The notes beneath the pieces were generated by a model. It searched no databases, was not told the DNA's origin, and was given only the letters and a program-made list of their open reading frames with translations. Made by a program: the position numbers and the translations under genes. Of a stretch of 64,000 bases of DNA, positions 31,702 to 41,207 are shown one piece after another (within the stretch, counting starts at the first letter, position 1; each line of letters starts with the position of its first letter). This stretch comes from Opitutaceae bacterium (lineage in GTDB: Bacteria; Verrucomicrobiota; Verrucomicrobiia; Opitutales; Opitutaceae), in assembly GCA_028284385.1 (NCBI GenBank), contig JANQRT010000010.1:1-64000 (forward strand). Reading direction: 5' to 3'.

Positions 31702-34170
31702 ATGAACGTTTTTAACGATTTGAAATTCAGCTTTAGGCTGAGCCTGAGAAATCTCAATTCGAGCTTGCTCGCGATCATCGTGATGACGCTGGGAATCGGG
31801 ATCGCCGTAATCATGTATACGATCGGTTCGGCTGTTGAAGAAGACTCCTCGGGAGTAAAACTCGATGACGACGTTGTCTACGTTCAATGGATACGCTCTA
31901 AAGATGAAAGAAGAGGCTCGAACCTAGCCGTCAATGTGAGGGACTTCCGCGTTTTCCGCTCGGAAGTAACGAGCCTGGAAAACATGGCAGGCATTCATTC
32001 TTCCAGACCGTCTTTCGTTAATCCGGCCAACGAACCGAGCGCTAAGCGATATAGAGCCCTCAGCGCGACCAGCAATCTATTCGACCTGGTTGAAGCCAAG
32101 CCTCTTAAAGGAAGGCTTTTCCAGATGGAAGACACGCGGCCGGGAGCTGAGAAGGTCGTGATCATCTCCGAGCAGATTTGGGAAGACCAATACGAGCGTA
32201 GCGACGAGGCGATTGGCTCCACTGCTCTGATAAATGGCAATCCGCGCGTAATCGTAGGCATCATGCCGAAGGAATTCGCATTTCCTCCCGGGAGGAAAAT
32301 GTGGATGCCAAGCGCATGGACCGAATCCGATACCCTAGAACGCAACAAAGCTCCTCGTATTGGAGTTATCGGTACAAGAAAAAAGGAATACACCGAAGAG
32401 CAGGTCCAAACCGAACTGAATGCCATCGCGGCCAGACTGTCGCAGGAGTTCCCGAAAACCAATGAGAACCGCACTCGAGTGTCGGTCGCTCCTTACAATG
32501 AACGGTTCACCTCGGGGGCTCCCATTCCGCTAATCGTAATGACGGCCGGATCGCTATTGGTTCTGCTCGTCACCTGCGCGAATGTGTTCAACGTGATCAT
32601 GGTTCGCACCGCTTCGCGCAGTTCGGAACTGGCAGCGCGCTGCAGCCTTGGGGCTACGAGGCGTCAAGTGATCTGGCAAGTCCTGATCGACGGGCTAATG
32701 CTTGCCAGCGCGGGCGCGGCTATGGGGCTTCTGGTAGCTCATTTCTGCCTGAGATGGGCTACCGCTTATTTCAAGAGATTCGACCTTCCGGAATCGATAA
32801 GCTTCTCGATGGGTTGGGACGTGATTCTATATATCATCGTAGCCGTCATTTTCACCGGATTCATATCGAGCATCATCCCGGCAATGAGAGCATCAAAGAT
32901 GGATGTATTCTCATTGATCAAGGACGATACGAGATCCTCGGCCAGCATCTTCATCGGCTGGCTTTCGAAAATACTGATCGTTTCCCAGATCGCCCTCTCG
33001 GGAATGTTGCTATTTGGAACCGTTACCATGGTTCATGCCTCGATGATATGGGATGACTTGGATATGCCTTACGATGAATCCTCCGTACTCACCGCATCGA
33101 TACACATGGTTGGAAACCAGGCATTTACCGATCCTCATGATATAAGCCGGTTTTTTGAAGACTACCAACGTCGCATGGAAAGCGAGCCGGGGGTTGAGGC
33201 GGTCGCCTTTAGTTCCGCCGAATTCGGGTTGCTCGGCAATCCAACCGTTTTCGACATAGAAGGAAAAGAGGAAAATCCCGAGCTTTCGACCAATGTCGCC
33301 CAATACTCGAAGGTGACTCCAGGCTATGGTGACATTTTCGAAGTCGCCCCTATGTGGGGACGCATGTTCAACAATCTGGATACAAAGGATTCAATGAAGG
33401 TCTGTATCGTAAACAAGCCCTTCGTCAATGCCTACTTCAATCGGGAAAATCCTGTGGGAAAGCGCATCAGGGTCAAGGATCAAGGAAATCAGAAAAACGA
33501 ATGGCTGCATATCGTTGGAGTGATTCCGGCAACCCTCCCTGAAATCGTAGGGGCAAGCGATCAAGCTTTGGCAGCCGTACATGTTCCCTTTTCCCAAAGT
33601 CCAGATCGGCGAATGGCCATACTGCTCCGAGGTCGAGGACAAGCGAGTCAATACATCCAGCCAATGATGAAAACCGCCCGAGAACTTTCCCCTACTACGC
33701 CTATCGAAGGAACGATTCGTACCATTGAGGAGAGATTAGACTTTGTGCGTCACGCCATGAGGCTCATTGCGACCTTAACCTTCGTATTCGGCTTTGCCAT
33801 ACTTGCTAAGTCGGTCATTGGACTCTACGCGGTTATCGCTTTCGCTACAAAACAACGCTACAAGGAATTCGGCATACGCATCGCGCTTGGAGCGAAATCG
33901 GCAAGAATAGTCTTGGCTGCCCTCAAGCCGTGGCTATGGCAGGTCGGGATTGGGCTTATCTTTGGCCTGGCAGCAGCTCTTGGACTTTCTTTTGCGATGG
34001 AATATATCGCCAGGGCGACCAATCAGGCGGAATCCGAGTCAGCCATATATACGGGAATATACATGCTTGTCGTTGTAGGGATCGTTAGCCTGGCCAGCCT
34101 CGTAGCCATGGCCATACCCACTTGGCGATCGACTCGTCTAAATCCGATCAACGCTATCCGAGAAGCCTGA
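31702..34170 (+). CDS. ADOP-type ABC permease (MacB-PCD/FtsX)
   Basis: The 822-residue product has an N-terminal TM helix (SSLLAIIVMTLGIGIAVIMYTIGSA), a MacB periplasmic core (~residues 45-250), three TM helices (IPLIVMTAGSLLVLLVTCANVFNVIMV with the RTASRSSELAARCSLGATRRQV coupling segment). It then repeats this plan: GWLSKILIVSQIALSGMLLF, a second periplasmic core, and three C-terminal TM helices with FGIRIALGAKSARIVLAAL. This is the acidobacterial duplicated orphan permease (ADOP) layout, 7-8 TM helices without an adjacent ATPase. Substrate unknown. It follows phnD after 164 bp; a functional link is uncertain. Confidence 0.88.
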   Translation: MNVFNDLKFSFRLSLRNLNSSLLAIIVMTLGIGIAVIMYTIGSAVEEDSSGVKLDDDVVYVQWIRSKDERRGSNLAVNVRDFRVFRSEVTSLENMAGIHSSRPSFVNPANEPSAKRYRALSATSNLFDLVEAKPLKGRLFQMEDTRPGAEKVVIISEQIWEDQYERSDEAIGSTALINGNPRVIVGIMPKEFAFPPGRKMWMPSAWTESDTLERNKAPRIGVIGTRKKEYTEEQVQTELNAIAARLSQEFPKTNENRTRVSVAPYNERFTSGAPIPLIVMTAGSLLVLLVTCANVFNVIMVRTASRSSELAARCSLGATRRQVIWQVLIDGLMLASAGAAMGLLVAHFCLRWATAYFKRFDLPESISFSMGWDVILYIIVAVIFTGFISSIIPAMRASKMDVFSLIKDDTRSSASIFIGWLSKILIVSQIALSGMLLFGTVTMVHASMIWDDLDMPYDESSVLTASIHMVGNQAFTDPHDISRFFEDYQRRMESEPGVEAVAFSSAEFGLLGNPTVFDIEGKEENPELSTNVAQYSKVTPGYGDIFEVAPMWGRMFNNLDTKDSMKVCIVNKPFVNAYFNRENPVGKRIRVKDQGNQKNEWLHIVGVIPATLPEIVGASDQALAAVHVPFSQSPDRRMAILLRGRGQASQYIQPMMKTARELSPTTPIEGTIRTIEERLDFVRHAMRLIATLTFVFGFAILAKSVIGLYAVIAFATKQRYKEFGIRIALGAKSARIVLAALKPWLWQVGIGLIFGLAAALGLSFAMEYIARATNQAESESAIYTGIYMLVVVGIVSLASLVAMAIPTWRSTRLNPINAIREA

Positions 34171-34196
34171 GAGACTGTCTATGATACGATCTAAGC

Positions 34197-35090
34197 TTAG
34201 ATGGCAGTTCCAGCTGTGTCTCCAAAATGGGAATACGTTTCCCTAGAGAGCCCGCTTTCTCGCAGCAGATCTTCGGTGAAACGGACTCCATCCCTTTCAA
34301 ACAAGGTGATGATACACGACCCGCCAAAGGCAAAGTAGCCGAGTTCGGCTCCACGATCGAGAGCCTCTCCTTTTCCTTTAGTCATCACAATGCTTCCAAC
34401 GCAGGTTGCTCCAATGGCAATGAAAGCGACGTATCCAAATTTCTCGGTCTCGATAAGCGTGAGAACCCGCTTGTTTTCCCAAAGATAACTAAGGTTTTTG
34501 ACCAGAGCGACCGGGCTGACGCTGAAGAGCGATCCATTGATCATTCTCTGGTCGACAATCCGTCCGCGGGCTGGAGAATGGAATCGATGGTAGTCGACAG
34601 GGCACAGTCGGGAGACAAGCAGAGACCCTCCAGCAAAACGAGAGGCGAGTTTTTCATCGGCAACCAGCTGATATAAGTCGAATTTCTGGCCCTTCGCATA
34701 CACACTCTGCTCGGCTCCAAGAGAGCCGATTGCCAAATGCCGACCGTCAGCCGGAAACGCTAACTGGTCTTTCGCCTCGCAAACAGGACGTGCATTCGGT
34801 TTGAGCTTTCGATAGAAAAAGTCGTTGAAACTGGAGAACTGGGAAACCGGTTTTTCAAAATCGCCTGTATTCAACTTATACTTATCAATGAATGGTGTAA
34901 TCAGACGAACACTAGAAGGACGACTCATTCGCCATCCATACCATTTGCTGAATAAGGACCGCTTGACAATCGCGTTCAAAGTCAAGCGTCCAATCAAATT
35001 CTCGTAGGTCCATCGCAAATACGCTTCACCGTAGATCTCTTCTTCCTCAATCTGGTTAGTATAGCGATTGTAAAAACGAATGGAGGACAT
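34197..35090 (-). CDS. psd: phosphatidylserine decarboxylase
   Basis: The 297-residue proenzyme makes phosphatidylethanolamine. It has the N-terminal IRFYNRYTNQIEEE of the Clostridium/Chlamydia-type enzymes, FNDFFYRKLKPNARPV, the CPVDYHRFHSPARG substrate/catalytic segment (residues ~163-176) and the autocleavage region LGYFAFGGSCIITLFE with the expected G-S at about residues 253-254, where the pyruvoyl group forms. Membrane-associated. The stop lies 26 bp from the convergent permease stop. A dispersed inverted repeat lies 10 bp upstream. Confidence 0.9.
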   Translation of the reverse strand: MSSIRFYNRYTNQIEEEEIYGEAYLRWTYENLIGRLTLNAIVKRSLFSKWYGWRMSRPSSVRLITPFIDKYKLNTGDFEKPVSQFSSFNDFFYRKLKPNARPVCEAKDQLAFPADGRHLAIGSLGAEQSVYAKGQKFDLYQLVADEKLASRFAGGSLLVSRLCPVDYHRFHSPARGRIVDQRMINGSLFSVSPVALVKNLSYLWENKRVLTLIETEKFGYVAFIAIGATCVGSIVMTKGKGEALDRGAELGYFAFGGSCIITLFERDGVRFTEDLLRESGLSRETYSHFGDTAGTAI

Positions 35091-35100
35091 AGAATTTCAA

Positions 35101-35188
35101 AACCGCGGATGAACGCTGATTAACACAAATGCAAGAGAGGATTCGATCAAATCACTTAATTAGCGTTCATTCGTATTCATTCGCGGTT
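35101..35188. repeat. inverted repeat AACCGCGnATGAA
   Basis: The left arm AACCGCGGATGAACGCTGAT (35101-35120) pairs with the right arm ATTAGCGTTCATTCG...CGCGGTT (35159-35188), which carries an extra ~10-bp unit (TATTCATTCG). Tandem units of this 'CGCGAATGAATACGAATGAACG' kind are widespread dispersed elements in several bacterial phyla. It lies between psd and asnS. Confidence 0.7.
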
Positions 35189-35195
35189 CCCAGAA

Positions 35196-36578
35196 CTAAA
35201 CGCTGCCTGGCGTACGGGCGAATGGGATCACATCGCGAATATTGGATACGCCGGTCACGAACATGAGCAATCGCTCGAAGCCGAGGCCGAAACCGCTGTG
35301 AGGCACGGTTCCATAGCGTCGCAGGTCAGCGTACCAGGCGTAGTCGATTTCATCGATGCCGTGCTTCTTCATGTTCTCGGTCAGCACGCCGAGACGCTCT
35401 TCGCGCTGGCTGCCTCCTACGATCTCGCCAATGCCCGGCACCAGCACATCCATAGCGGCAACCGTCTTCTCGTCGTCGTTGAGCCGCATGTAAAACGGCT
35501 TTATGTCCTTGGGATAGTCATACACGGTTAGAGGACACTTGAAGTGCTCTTCAGTAAGGAATCGCTCATGCTCCGATTGCAGATTCGCTCCCCACTCGAC
35601 AGGGTATTCAAAATCGCGACCACTCGAGAGCAGTATCTCGACCGCCTCAGTGTAAGTAATCCGCTGGAACGGCCGGGATAAAACGAAGTTCAACCTGTCT
35701 TCAAGACCCTTATCGACAAACTGGAAAAACAGGTTCAAATCGTCTTCGCACTCCTGCATGATCGATTGAATGACCGTCTTGACGAACTCTTCGGCAAGAT
35801 CCATATCGGATTGCAGATCGCAAAAAGCCATTTCCGGCTCGACCATCCAAAATTCGTTGGCATGGCGAGACGTATTCGAATTTTCAGCGCGAAAGGTCGG
35901 ACCGAAAGTGTAGATCTTGCCAAGCGAAGTGGCGAAAGCCTCTCCTTCAAGCTGACCGCTGACCGTCAAGTAAGTCGACTGTGAAAAGAAGTCCTGAGCG
36001 AAATCGACCAATCCGTCTTCGCTGCGCGGAGGTTCATGAACGTCCAAGGTAGTCACGCGGAACAAATCCCCCGCTCCTTCGCAATCGCTAGCCGTGATAA
36101 TCGGAGTATGCACATAGAAGAAATTCCTCTCTTGGAAGAAGCGATGGATCGCATACGACAAGCGACTCCTAACTCTGAATACAGCCCCGAACAGATTGGT
36201 TCGCGGCCTGAGGTGGGAGATTTCGCGAAGAAACTCCAAGGAATGACGCTTCTTTTGCAGCGGAAAAGTGTCATCGGCCAGGCCGATGATATCCACTTCA
36301 GTAGCTTGAATCTCCCAGTCTTGACCCTTTCCTTGAGAAGCTACCAGTCTTCCTTTTATGGATACCGAAGCTCCGGTTGAGATTTCTTTCAGATCGTCTT
36401 GAAATCCTTTTACGTCCTCTCCGACAACGGCTTGAAGGTTCTTCAGGCTCGATCCGTCATTGATCTCCATGAAGAAGAAAGCCTTCGAGTCGCGACGCGT
36501 GCGGACCCAGCCTTGAATCAAGACCTCATCCTGCTCGGATTCGCTTTTAAGCAGATCGATGATTTCCGACCGTTTCAT
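35196..36578 (-). CDS. asnS: asparaginyl-tRNA synthetase
   Basis: The 460-residue product is a class II synthetase. It has an N-terminal OB-fold anticodon-binding domain ([26 protein letters not shown], residues ~18-43) and a catalytic core with motif 2 ([24 protein letters not shown]) and motif 3 ([28 protein letters not shown]). The FRAENSNT and MVEPE segments and the overall length fit AsnRS rather than AspRS. Cytoplasmic housekeeping gene. Confidence 0.95.
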   Translation of the reverse strand: MKRSEIIDLLKSESEQDEVLIQGWVRTRRDSKAFFFMEINDGSSLKNLQAVVGEDVKGFQDDLKEISTGASVSIKGRLVASQGKGQDWEIQATEVDIIGLADDTFPLQKKRHSLEFLREISHLRPRTNLFGAVFRVRSRLSYAIHRFFQERNFFYVHTPIITASDCEGAGDLFRVTTLDVHEPPRSEDGLVDFAQDFFSQSTYLTVSGQLEGEAFATSLGKIYTFGPTFRAENSNTSRHANEFWMVEPEMAFCDLQSDMDLAEEFVKTVIQSIMQECEDDLNLFFQFVDKGLEDRLNFVLSRPFQRITYTEAVEILLSSGRDFEYPVEWGANLQSEHERFLTEEHFKCPLTVYDYPKDIKPFYMRLNDDEKTVAAMDVLVPGIGEIVGGSQREERLGVLTENMKKHGIDEIDYAWYADLRRYGTVPHSGFGLGFERLLMFVTGVSNIRDVIPFARTPGSV

Positions 36579-36683
36579 GACCTTTTCTAAAGATGGAAAT
36601 TCGCTCGAATAGCAAGAATGACTAAGAGAATTTGAAAATGAAACAGGACATTGAAAACAGGTAGGCTTTTTCGTTCCCCCTTG

Positions 36684-37799
36684 TTACTTCACTCGCCTTA
36701 GCAGCACGTAGGCCAGTATGATCATCGTTACATTTGGCGTCCAGGCGGCTAGAACGGGAGCCATGTACTCCTGCTGAGCCAGGGACTTGAGGATATTGAT
36801 CATAATGTAGAATAGAAAAAAGAGCCCGATCGATTTTGAAACGCCCACCGCCGGATTGACGCGAATCCCAGAAATGGCGAAGGGAATGGCCAGACCCGTC
36901 ACGATCAGGCAGCTGGCGGCGCTCGCTAGAAGCGTATGGAGCCGCACTTGGTAGGCCAGTACTTTCGGGTTCTCCTCTTTCGTAAAATTATCGGTGATAC
37001 GCTTGACCTCTAGAAAGGAGAGGTCGTCGGGACGCTCGCCGAACAAGAGCATCAGTTCAGGATCCTCCGTTAATTCGAGCAAAACCAGTTCTTCAAACGG
37101 CAAGGTGCGAATCAGTTCGCCATCCTCGGCGGCATACGAACTGTCGCGTCCGTTTTTCATGGTCCATTTTTTTTCGAACCGATTGTAGAATCCTTCGGCA
37201 GCGGAAACCCTGCGCGTCTCCCGCCTTTGCTCATCAAGTATGGAAACGGAAATGCCATAGCCAGTCTGGGTGAACTCGCTGAAGCGATTCATGAACCACA
37301 TGCGATTCTGTTTCCGATTATCGAATACGACGCTGTAGACCAGCCCGACTTCCTCGTCCGCAACCGACTGAGCCTGATGCTCCCATTCCATCTGCTCGAG
37401 GGTTCGACGAGCTTCCTGATCGGACCACGGAATAAGGCTGGCGTTCAGATACCAAAGGCAGATCGAAAGGACCAGACCGGCCATCCAGACTGAACGTGTC
37501 ACGGTAAACACGCTCATGCCCGAGGCGCGAAAGGCAATCAGCTCGTTGTTCCGATGCAACAAGCCCAGCGCGTACAAAATGGATACAAGAATGGCTGCCG
37601 GTAGGGAAAAGATGAGAAACCCAGGGGACAGCACAATGTAGTGATAGAAAATCTTCCCGAAGGGAGCGTCCAAGCCAAGGAGATCCGTGAAGCTGTCCTG
37701 GATCTCCATTATGAATTGAAGACCGAACATCGCTCCCAGAACGAGGATGAAGATCTTCACCCATTCGACAAAAACGTACCTGTCTACAGTTCGAAACAT
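36684..37799 (-). CDS. LptF/LptG-family lipopolysaccharide export permease
   Basis: The 371-residue product has the YjgP/YjgQ layout. Two to three N-terminal TM helices include LQFIMEIQDSFTDLLGL and FLIFSLPAAILVSILYALGLLHRNNELIAFRASG, the conserved coupling loop. A periplasmic beta-jellyroll domain follows (~residues 135-265), then three C-terminal TM helices (VSKSIGLFFLFYIMINILKS, VTMIILAYVLL). It would form the transmembrane part of the Lpt system with a partner permease and LptB, neither of which is in this window. By length and N-terminus (MFRTVDRYVFVEWV) it is closer to LptG than LptF. Confidence 0.85.
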   Translation of the reverse strand: MFRTVDRYVFVEWVKIFILVLGAMFGLQFIMEIQDSFTDLLGLDAPFGKIFYHYIVLSPGFLIFSLPAAILVSILYALGLLHRNNELIAFRASGMSVFTVTRSVWMAGLVLSICLWYLNASLIPWSDQEARRTLEQMEWEHQAQSVADEEVGLVYSVVFDNRKQNRMWFMNRFSEFTQTGYGISVSILDEQRRETRRVSAAEGFYNRFEKKWTMKNGRDSSYAAEDGELIRTLPFEELVLLELTEDPELMLLFGERPDDLSFLEVKRITDNFTKEENPKVLAYQVRLHTLLASAASCLIVTGLAIPFAISGIRVNPAVGVSKSIGLFFLFYIMINILKSLAQQEYMAPVLAAWTPNVTMIILAYVLLRRVK

Positions 37800-37919
37800 G
37801 GAAGGTTAAGACAGCATTCAATGCGAATGGCTTGAATGAAGTCCAGCGAGATATCGGTGAAGCCTGGCGATCTTCTTTTTCCTGGCCATTAAAGGTTTAT
37901 ATTGTAAAACCCCTCTCCA

Positions 37920-39662
37920 ATGAGTTCCTCCAAACTAAAGGATACCTGGAATTCTCGAATCGGGGTCATCCTTGCCGTCTCAGGCAGCGCCGTTGGTCTC
38001 GGCAATTTCCTACGTTTTCCAGGCCTGGCGGCGAAGCATGGTGGAGGGGCCTTCATGCTAGCCTACTTCTTCTCCTTTCTGATTATCGGACTATCCATTT
38101 GCTGGGCGGAATGGGCCATCGGTCGAGCGGGCGGCCAGAAGGGCTACAACTCCAGCCCTGGGATCATGGGAATTCTGACAAGGAAGCCAGTCATCAAGTA
38201 TTTGGGCGTCCTAGGGGTTCTGATCCCCGTCATGATCTACATGTACTACGTGTACATAGAAGCATGGTGTCTGGGCTACGCGGTAAACTTTCTGGCCGGC
38301 AATCTGAACTTCACCACTGGCGAAGAATCGGGCGCCTTCTTTGGAAACTTCGTCGGGATTGGGGAAAACGGTTCGGCCTTCGGATTTGGGATCCAGCAAG
38401 TGGGCTGGTTTCTCGTGGCCGTATTCATTCTGAATTTCTACCTCATCTATCGAGGGATATCCAAAGGGATCGAACTCTTCTGCAAGTACGCTATGCCCGC
38501 GCTGATCGTGTTGGCCATGGTGATTCTCATTCGCGTTCTTACCCTGGGTACCCCTGATCCAACTACACCTGATCGAAACGCGGCTAACGGTTTGGGCTAT
38601 ATGTGGAATCCGACGAAAATCCATTTGGAAGAGAAGTCGGAAGGTAGCGAATCATGGACTAAGCTGGAGGAAATCATAGGCAGTCAAGCAACGACGGAAG
38701 CTGAAACCAGAGCAGCGTCAGACGAGTCGCTTCGCATACGAGAAGTTTCTTTGTGGGAACAGCTGCTCAACTTCCAGCTGTGGCTTGACGCGGCTGGTCA
38801 GATATTCTTTTCGCTCAGCATCGGATTCGGCGTCATTATCAACTACGCGAGCTATTTGAAGCGAAGGGATGACGTGGTTTTGAGCGGACTGGCGGCGACA
38901 TCGGCAAACGAGTTTTGCGAGGTGGCTCTGGGAGGTCTGATTACAGTTCCGGCCGCTTTTACTTTCCTGGGGATAGCGGGGGCGGCAGGTTCCACGCTGG
39001 GTCTTGGATTCAACGCCTTGCCAATGGTATTCAGCAACATGCCAGCCGGTCAGTTTTTCGGGTTTCTTTTCTTCTTTCTTCTGTTCCTGGCAGCGGTAAC
39101 GAGCTCGCTTTCCATGCTTCAGCCAGGCATCGCGTTTCTCGAAGAATCGATGGACATCGGAAGGCATCGATCCGTCGCTTTGCTCGGGCTGATTACGGCC
39201 TTTGGCTGCGGTTTCGTGGTCTATTTCAGCAAGGATCTTAAGGCTTTGGACACCATCGATTTCTGGGTCGGAACCTTTCTGATCTTCATTCTGGCTACAA
39301 CGCAGATTATAGTATTCGGCTGGGTCATCGGTTTGGAAAGAGGGTTAAAGCTGGCCAATGAGGGAGCCCTGTTTCCCATCCCATCGATCTATGGCTTCAT
39401 CATGAAGTACGTGACGCCTTCCTTTCTGCTGATAATCTTCTTCTTCTGGACGTTGCAAAACATCTTCGGCTACAACGTGCTTACCGGAGAATTCGCCTAT
39501 TCCAGCTACATCAAAGACCTTTTTATCGAGCCTGATAGAGTAGCGGCCTACAGTCTCATCCTCATAGGGCTGGTCTTGGCTTTTCTAAAACTGCTCACCT
39601 TCATATCGCCGAAGCTTAAGGCTTCGACCATCTCGAATCCTGAAACTGGAGGCTCGGAATGA
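37920..39662 (+). CDS. sodium-dependent transporter of the SNF/NSS family
   Basis: The 580-residue product has the NSS signature near its N-terminus, WNSRIGVILAVSGSAVGLGNFLRFPGLAAKHGGGAF, which forms the unwound TM1 sodium and substrate site. About 12 TM helices follow. A long hydrophilic insert between TM5 and TM6 (~residues 215-285) is unusual. Substrate is an amino acid or derivative; which one cannot be read from sequence. The stop overlaps the start of a 54-residue membrane protein, recalling the MetP/MetS pair of Corynebacterium. Confidence 0.92.
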   Translation: MSSSKLKDTWNSRIGVILAVSGSAVGLGNFLRFPGLAAKHGGGAFMLAYFFSFLIIGLSICWAEWAIGRAGGQKGYNSSPGIMGILTRKPVIKYLGVLGVLIPVMIYMYYVYIEAWCLGYAVNFLAGNLNFTTGEESGAFFGNFVGIGENGSAFGFGIQQVGWFLVAVFILNFYLIYRGISKGIELFCKYAMPALIVLAMVILIRVLTLGTPDPTTPDRNAANGLGYMWNPTKIHLEEKSEGSESWTKLEEIIGSQATTEAETRAASDESLRIREVSLWEQLLNFQLWLDAAGQIFFSLSIGFGVIINYASYLKRRDDVVLSGLAATSANEFCEVALGGLITVPAAFTFLGIAGAAGSTLGLGFNALPMVFSNMPAGQFFGFLFFFLLFLAAVTSSLSMLQPGIAFLEESMDIGRHRSVALLGLITAFGCGFVVYFSKDLKALDTIDFWVGTFLIFILATTQIIVFGWVIGLERGLKLANEGALFPIPSIYGFIMKYVTPSFLLIIFFFWTLQNIFGYNVLTGEFAYSSYIKDLFIEPDRVAAYSLILIGLVLAFLKLLTFISPKLKASTISNPETGGSE

Positions 39663-39823
39663 CCTTAGGCGGTTGGATCATCATGCTGGTTTCCGTAGGA
39701 ACGGTATCCACTCTCTTCACCTGGTGCATCTACAAGGTGCTTACCACGGAGGGCGAAGAGGAGAAGCTGCACGGTTTCGAAGCCGAAACCCCCGACATGC
39801 AAGACAAGGAAAAGGACTCTTAA
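39659..39823 (+). CDS. small single-TM partner of the sodium symporter (MetS-like)
   Basis: Fifty-four residues: MTLGGWIIMLVSVGTVSTLF, then TWCIYKVLTTEGEEEKLHG and an acidic tail. One TM helix followed by a short cytoplasmic tail. Its ATG overlaps the transporter stop as ATGA, so translation is coupled. In Corynebacterium glutamicum a comparable mini-protein, MetS, is required for methionine uptake by the NSS transporter MetP; the analogous role here is inferred from size, topology and position. Confidence 0.75.
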   Translation: MTLGGWIIMLVSVGTVSTLFTWCIYKVLTTEGEEEKLHGFEAETPDMQDKEKDS

Positions 39824-40055
39824 GGAGTCTTCAGGGACTCTAGTTCCACCAAGCGAAGCGTCGGGTATTCACTACCTTTGAGAATAGGCGCCGCTACTCA
39901 TCGTTTCCTTAAGCAATTTTTACCAATTTCGGCATCTTGAGGCTTAAGGGGGAAAGCTGAGCAGTCGATCAAGGCTGATTAGAAGTCCTCGCTATAGACC
40001 GAAGGCAAGACCAGGACCAAAACCTACCAACGACTCTCTAATAAATTTTCTAGCA

Positions 40056-41021
40056 ATGGCCACTCAGCAAAGCTCCGAGAAAGCAAATCGAACGGATATC
40101 CTTCTAGAAGTGGGAACCAACGAAGTTGAAATCTTCGAATTCACTTTGGGCGAACACCGGTACGGGGTCAACGTAGCCAAGGTAAACCAGATCATACAGC
40201 GTGAGCAGGTGAAGATAACGCGAGCGGATCTTCCTCCTCACGGAGTCTTGGGCAGTATTCCGTTTCGAGGCAAGCCAGCCATGACATTGGACTTGCGAGC
40301 TATCCTGGGAATCGAGGGAGAGGAAATAGATCCCAGCAGGGCTCTCATGCTCGTCACTCAATTCAACGATCAAGTGGTGGCCTTCGCGATCGACGCGGCA
40401 GAGCGAATTCATCGGGTGTCCTGGAACAGTTTCGAGCCCATCAGCGCCAGTTTTAGTCAGGAAAATCCTTTCGTAAACGGTATCGTCCGCCTGGAAGACC
40501 GTCTGATTCTCATTCTCGACCTGGAGTACATTTTGACCCTCGTGAATCCGAATCTCGGAATGTCGGTAGATACGCAAAAAATCGAGCGGATCGAAGAAAA
40601 GTATAAGCCCCGTGAGGAAATTAAGATCCTTTTCGCCGAAGACTCTAATATGATTCGCGGCATGGTGACACGGCAGCTCGGAGAAGTGGGATTCACCAAC
40701 ATGGAGCTAGCAACCAATGGTCAAGAAGCCCTCGACAAAGTAACGAGCTACGCCCAGCAGGCCAAAGAAACCGGGCAGCCTATTTCCGATTTTGTCGACC
40801 TGATCCTAACCGACATCGAGATGCCGATCATGGACGGACTCACTTTCTGCAAAAACGTGAAAAAGGATCTCGAGCTCACGACTCCGGTCATCGTGTTCTC
40901 CTCGCTCATTAACGAGCAGATGGAAAGCAAGTGCCGCTCGGTAGGCGCCGACTACTGGGGAACCAAGCCGAAAGTCTCGCTGATCGTCGACCTGATCGAT
41001 GAACTAGTCGTCAAGGACTAG
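40056..41021 (+). CDS. cheV: CheV-type chemotaxis coupling/receiver protein
   Basis: The 321-residue product has a CheW-like domain (EIFEFTLGEHRYGVNVAKVNQII, then FRGKPAMTLDLRAILG; residues ~20-165). A CheY-like receiver follows (IKILFAEDSNMIRGMVTRQLGE, phospho-acceptor Asp in DLILTDIEMPIMDGLTF, C-terminal Lys in WGTKPK; residues ~190-320). CheV couples receptors to CheA and tunes the signal by phosphorylation. No other chemotaxis or flagellar gene is present in the window. A strong terminator follows. Confidence 0.93.
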   Translation: MATQQSSEKANRTDILLEVGTNEVEIFEFTLGEHRYGVNVAKVNQIIQREQVKITRADLPPHGVLGSIPFRGKPAMTLDLRAILGIEGEEIDPSRALMLVTQFNDQVVAFAIDAAERIHRVSWNSFEPISASFSQENPFVNGIVRLEDRLILILDLEYILTLVNPNLGMSVDTQKIERIEEKYKPREEIKILFAEDSNMIRGMVTRQLGEVGFTNMELATNGQEALDKVTSYAQQAKETGQPISDFVDLILTDIEMPIMDGLTFCKNVKKDLELTTPVIVFSSLINEQMESKCRSVGADYWGTKPKVSLIVDLIDELVVKD

Positions 41022-41069
41022 CAGCTCGCCATTTTATATCTCTTAGTTAAGACAACCAGACAAACATAC

Positions 41070-41104
41070 AAAACGCCCGCCCCTGAAATAGAGGCGGGCG
41101 TTTT
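41070..41104. terminator. bidirectional intrinsic terminator after cheV
   Basis: AAAACGCCCGCC-cctgaaatagA-GGCGGGCGTTTT: a perfect GC-rich stem flanked by A-run and T-run, 49 bp after the cheV stop. It separates cheV from htpG. Confidence 0.9.
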
Positions 41105-41207
41105 GCTGGCCGATATTATCCGCTCGAAAATCGCGAGACGAAAAATGAACTTGATCCGGAGGCAGACCTAGTTAACGGATTTTTCCTTTAACGATCGCAA
41201 ACGAACT

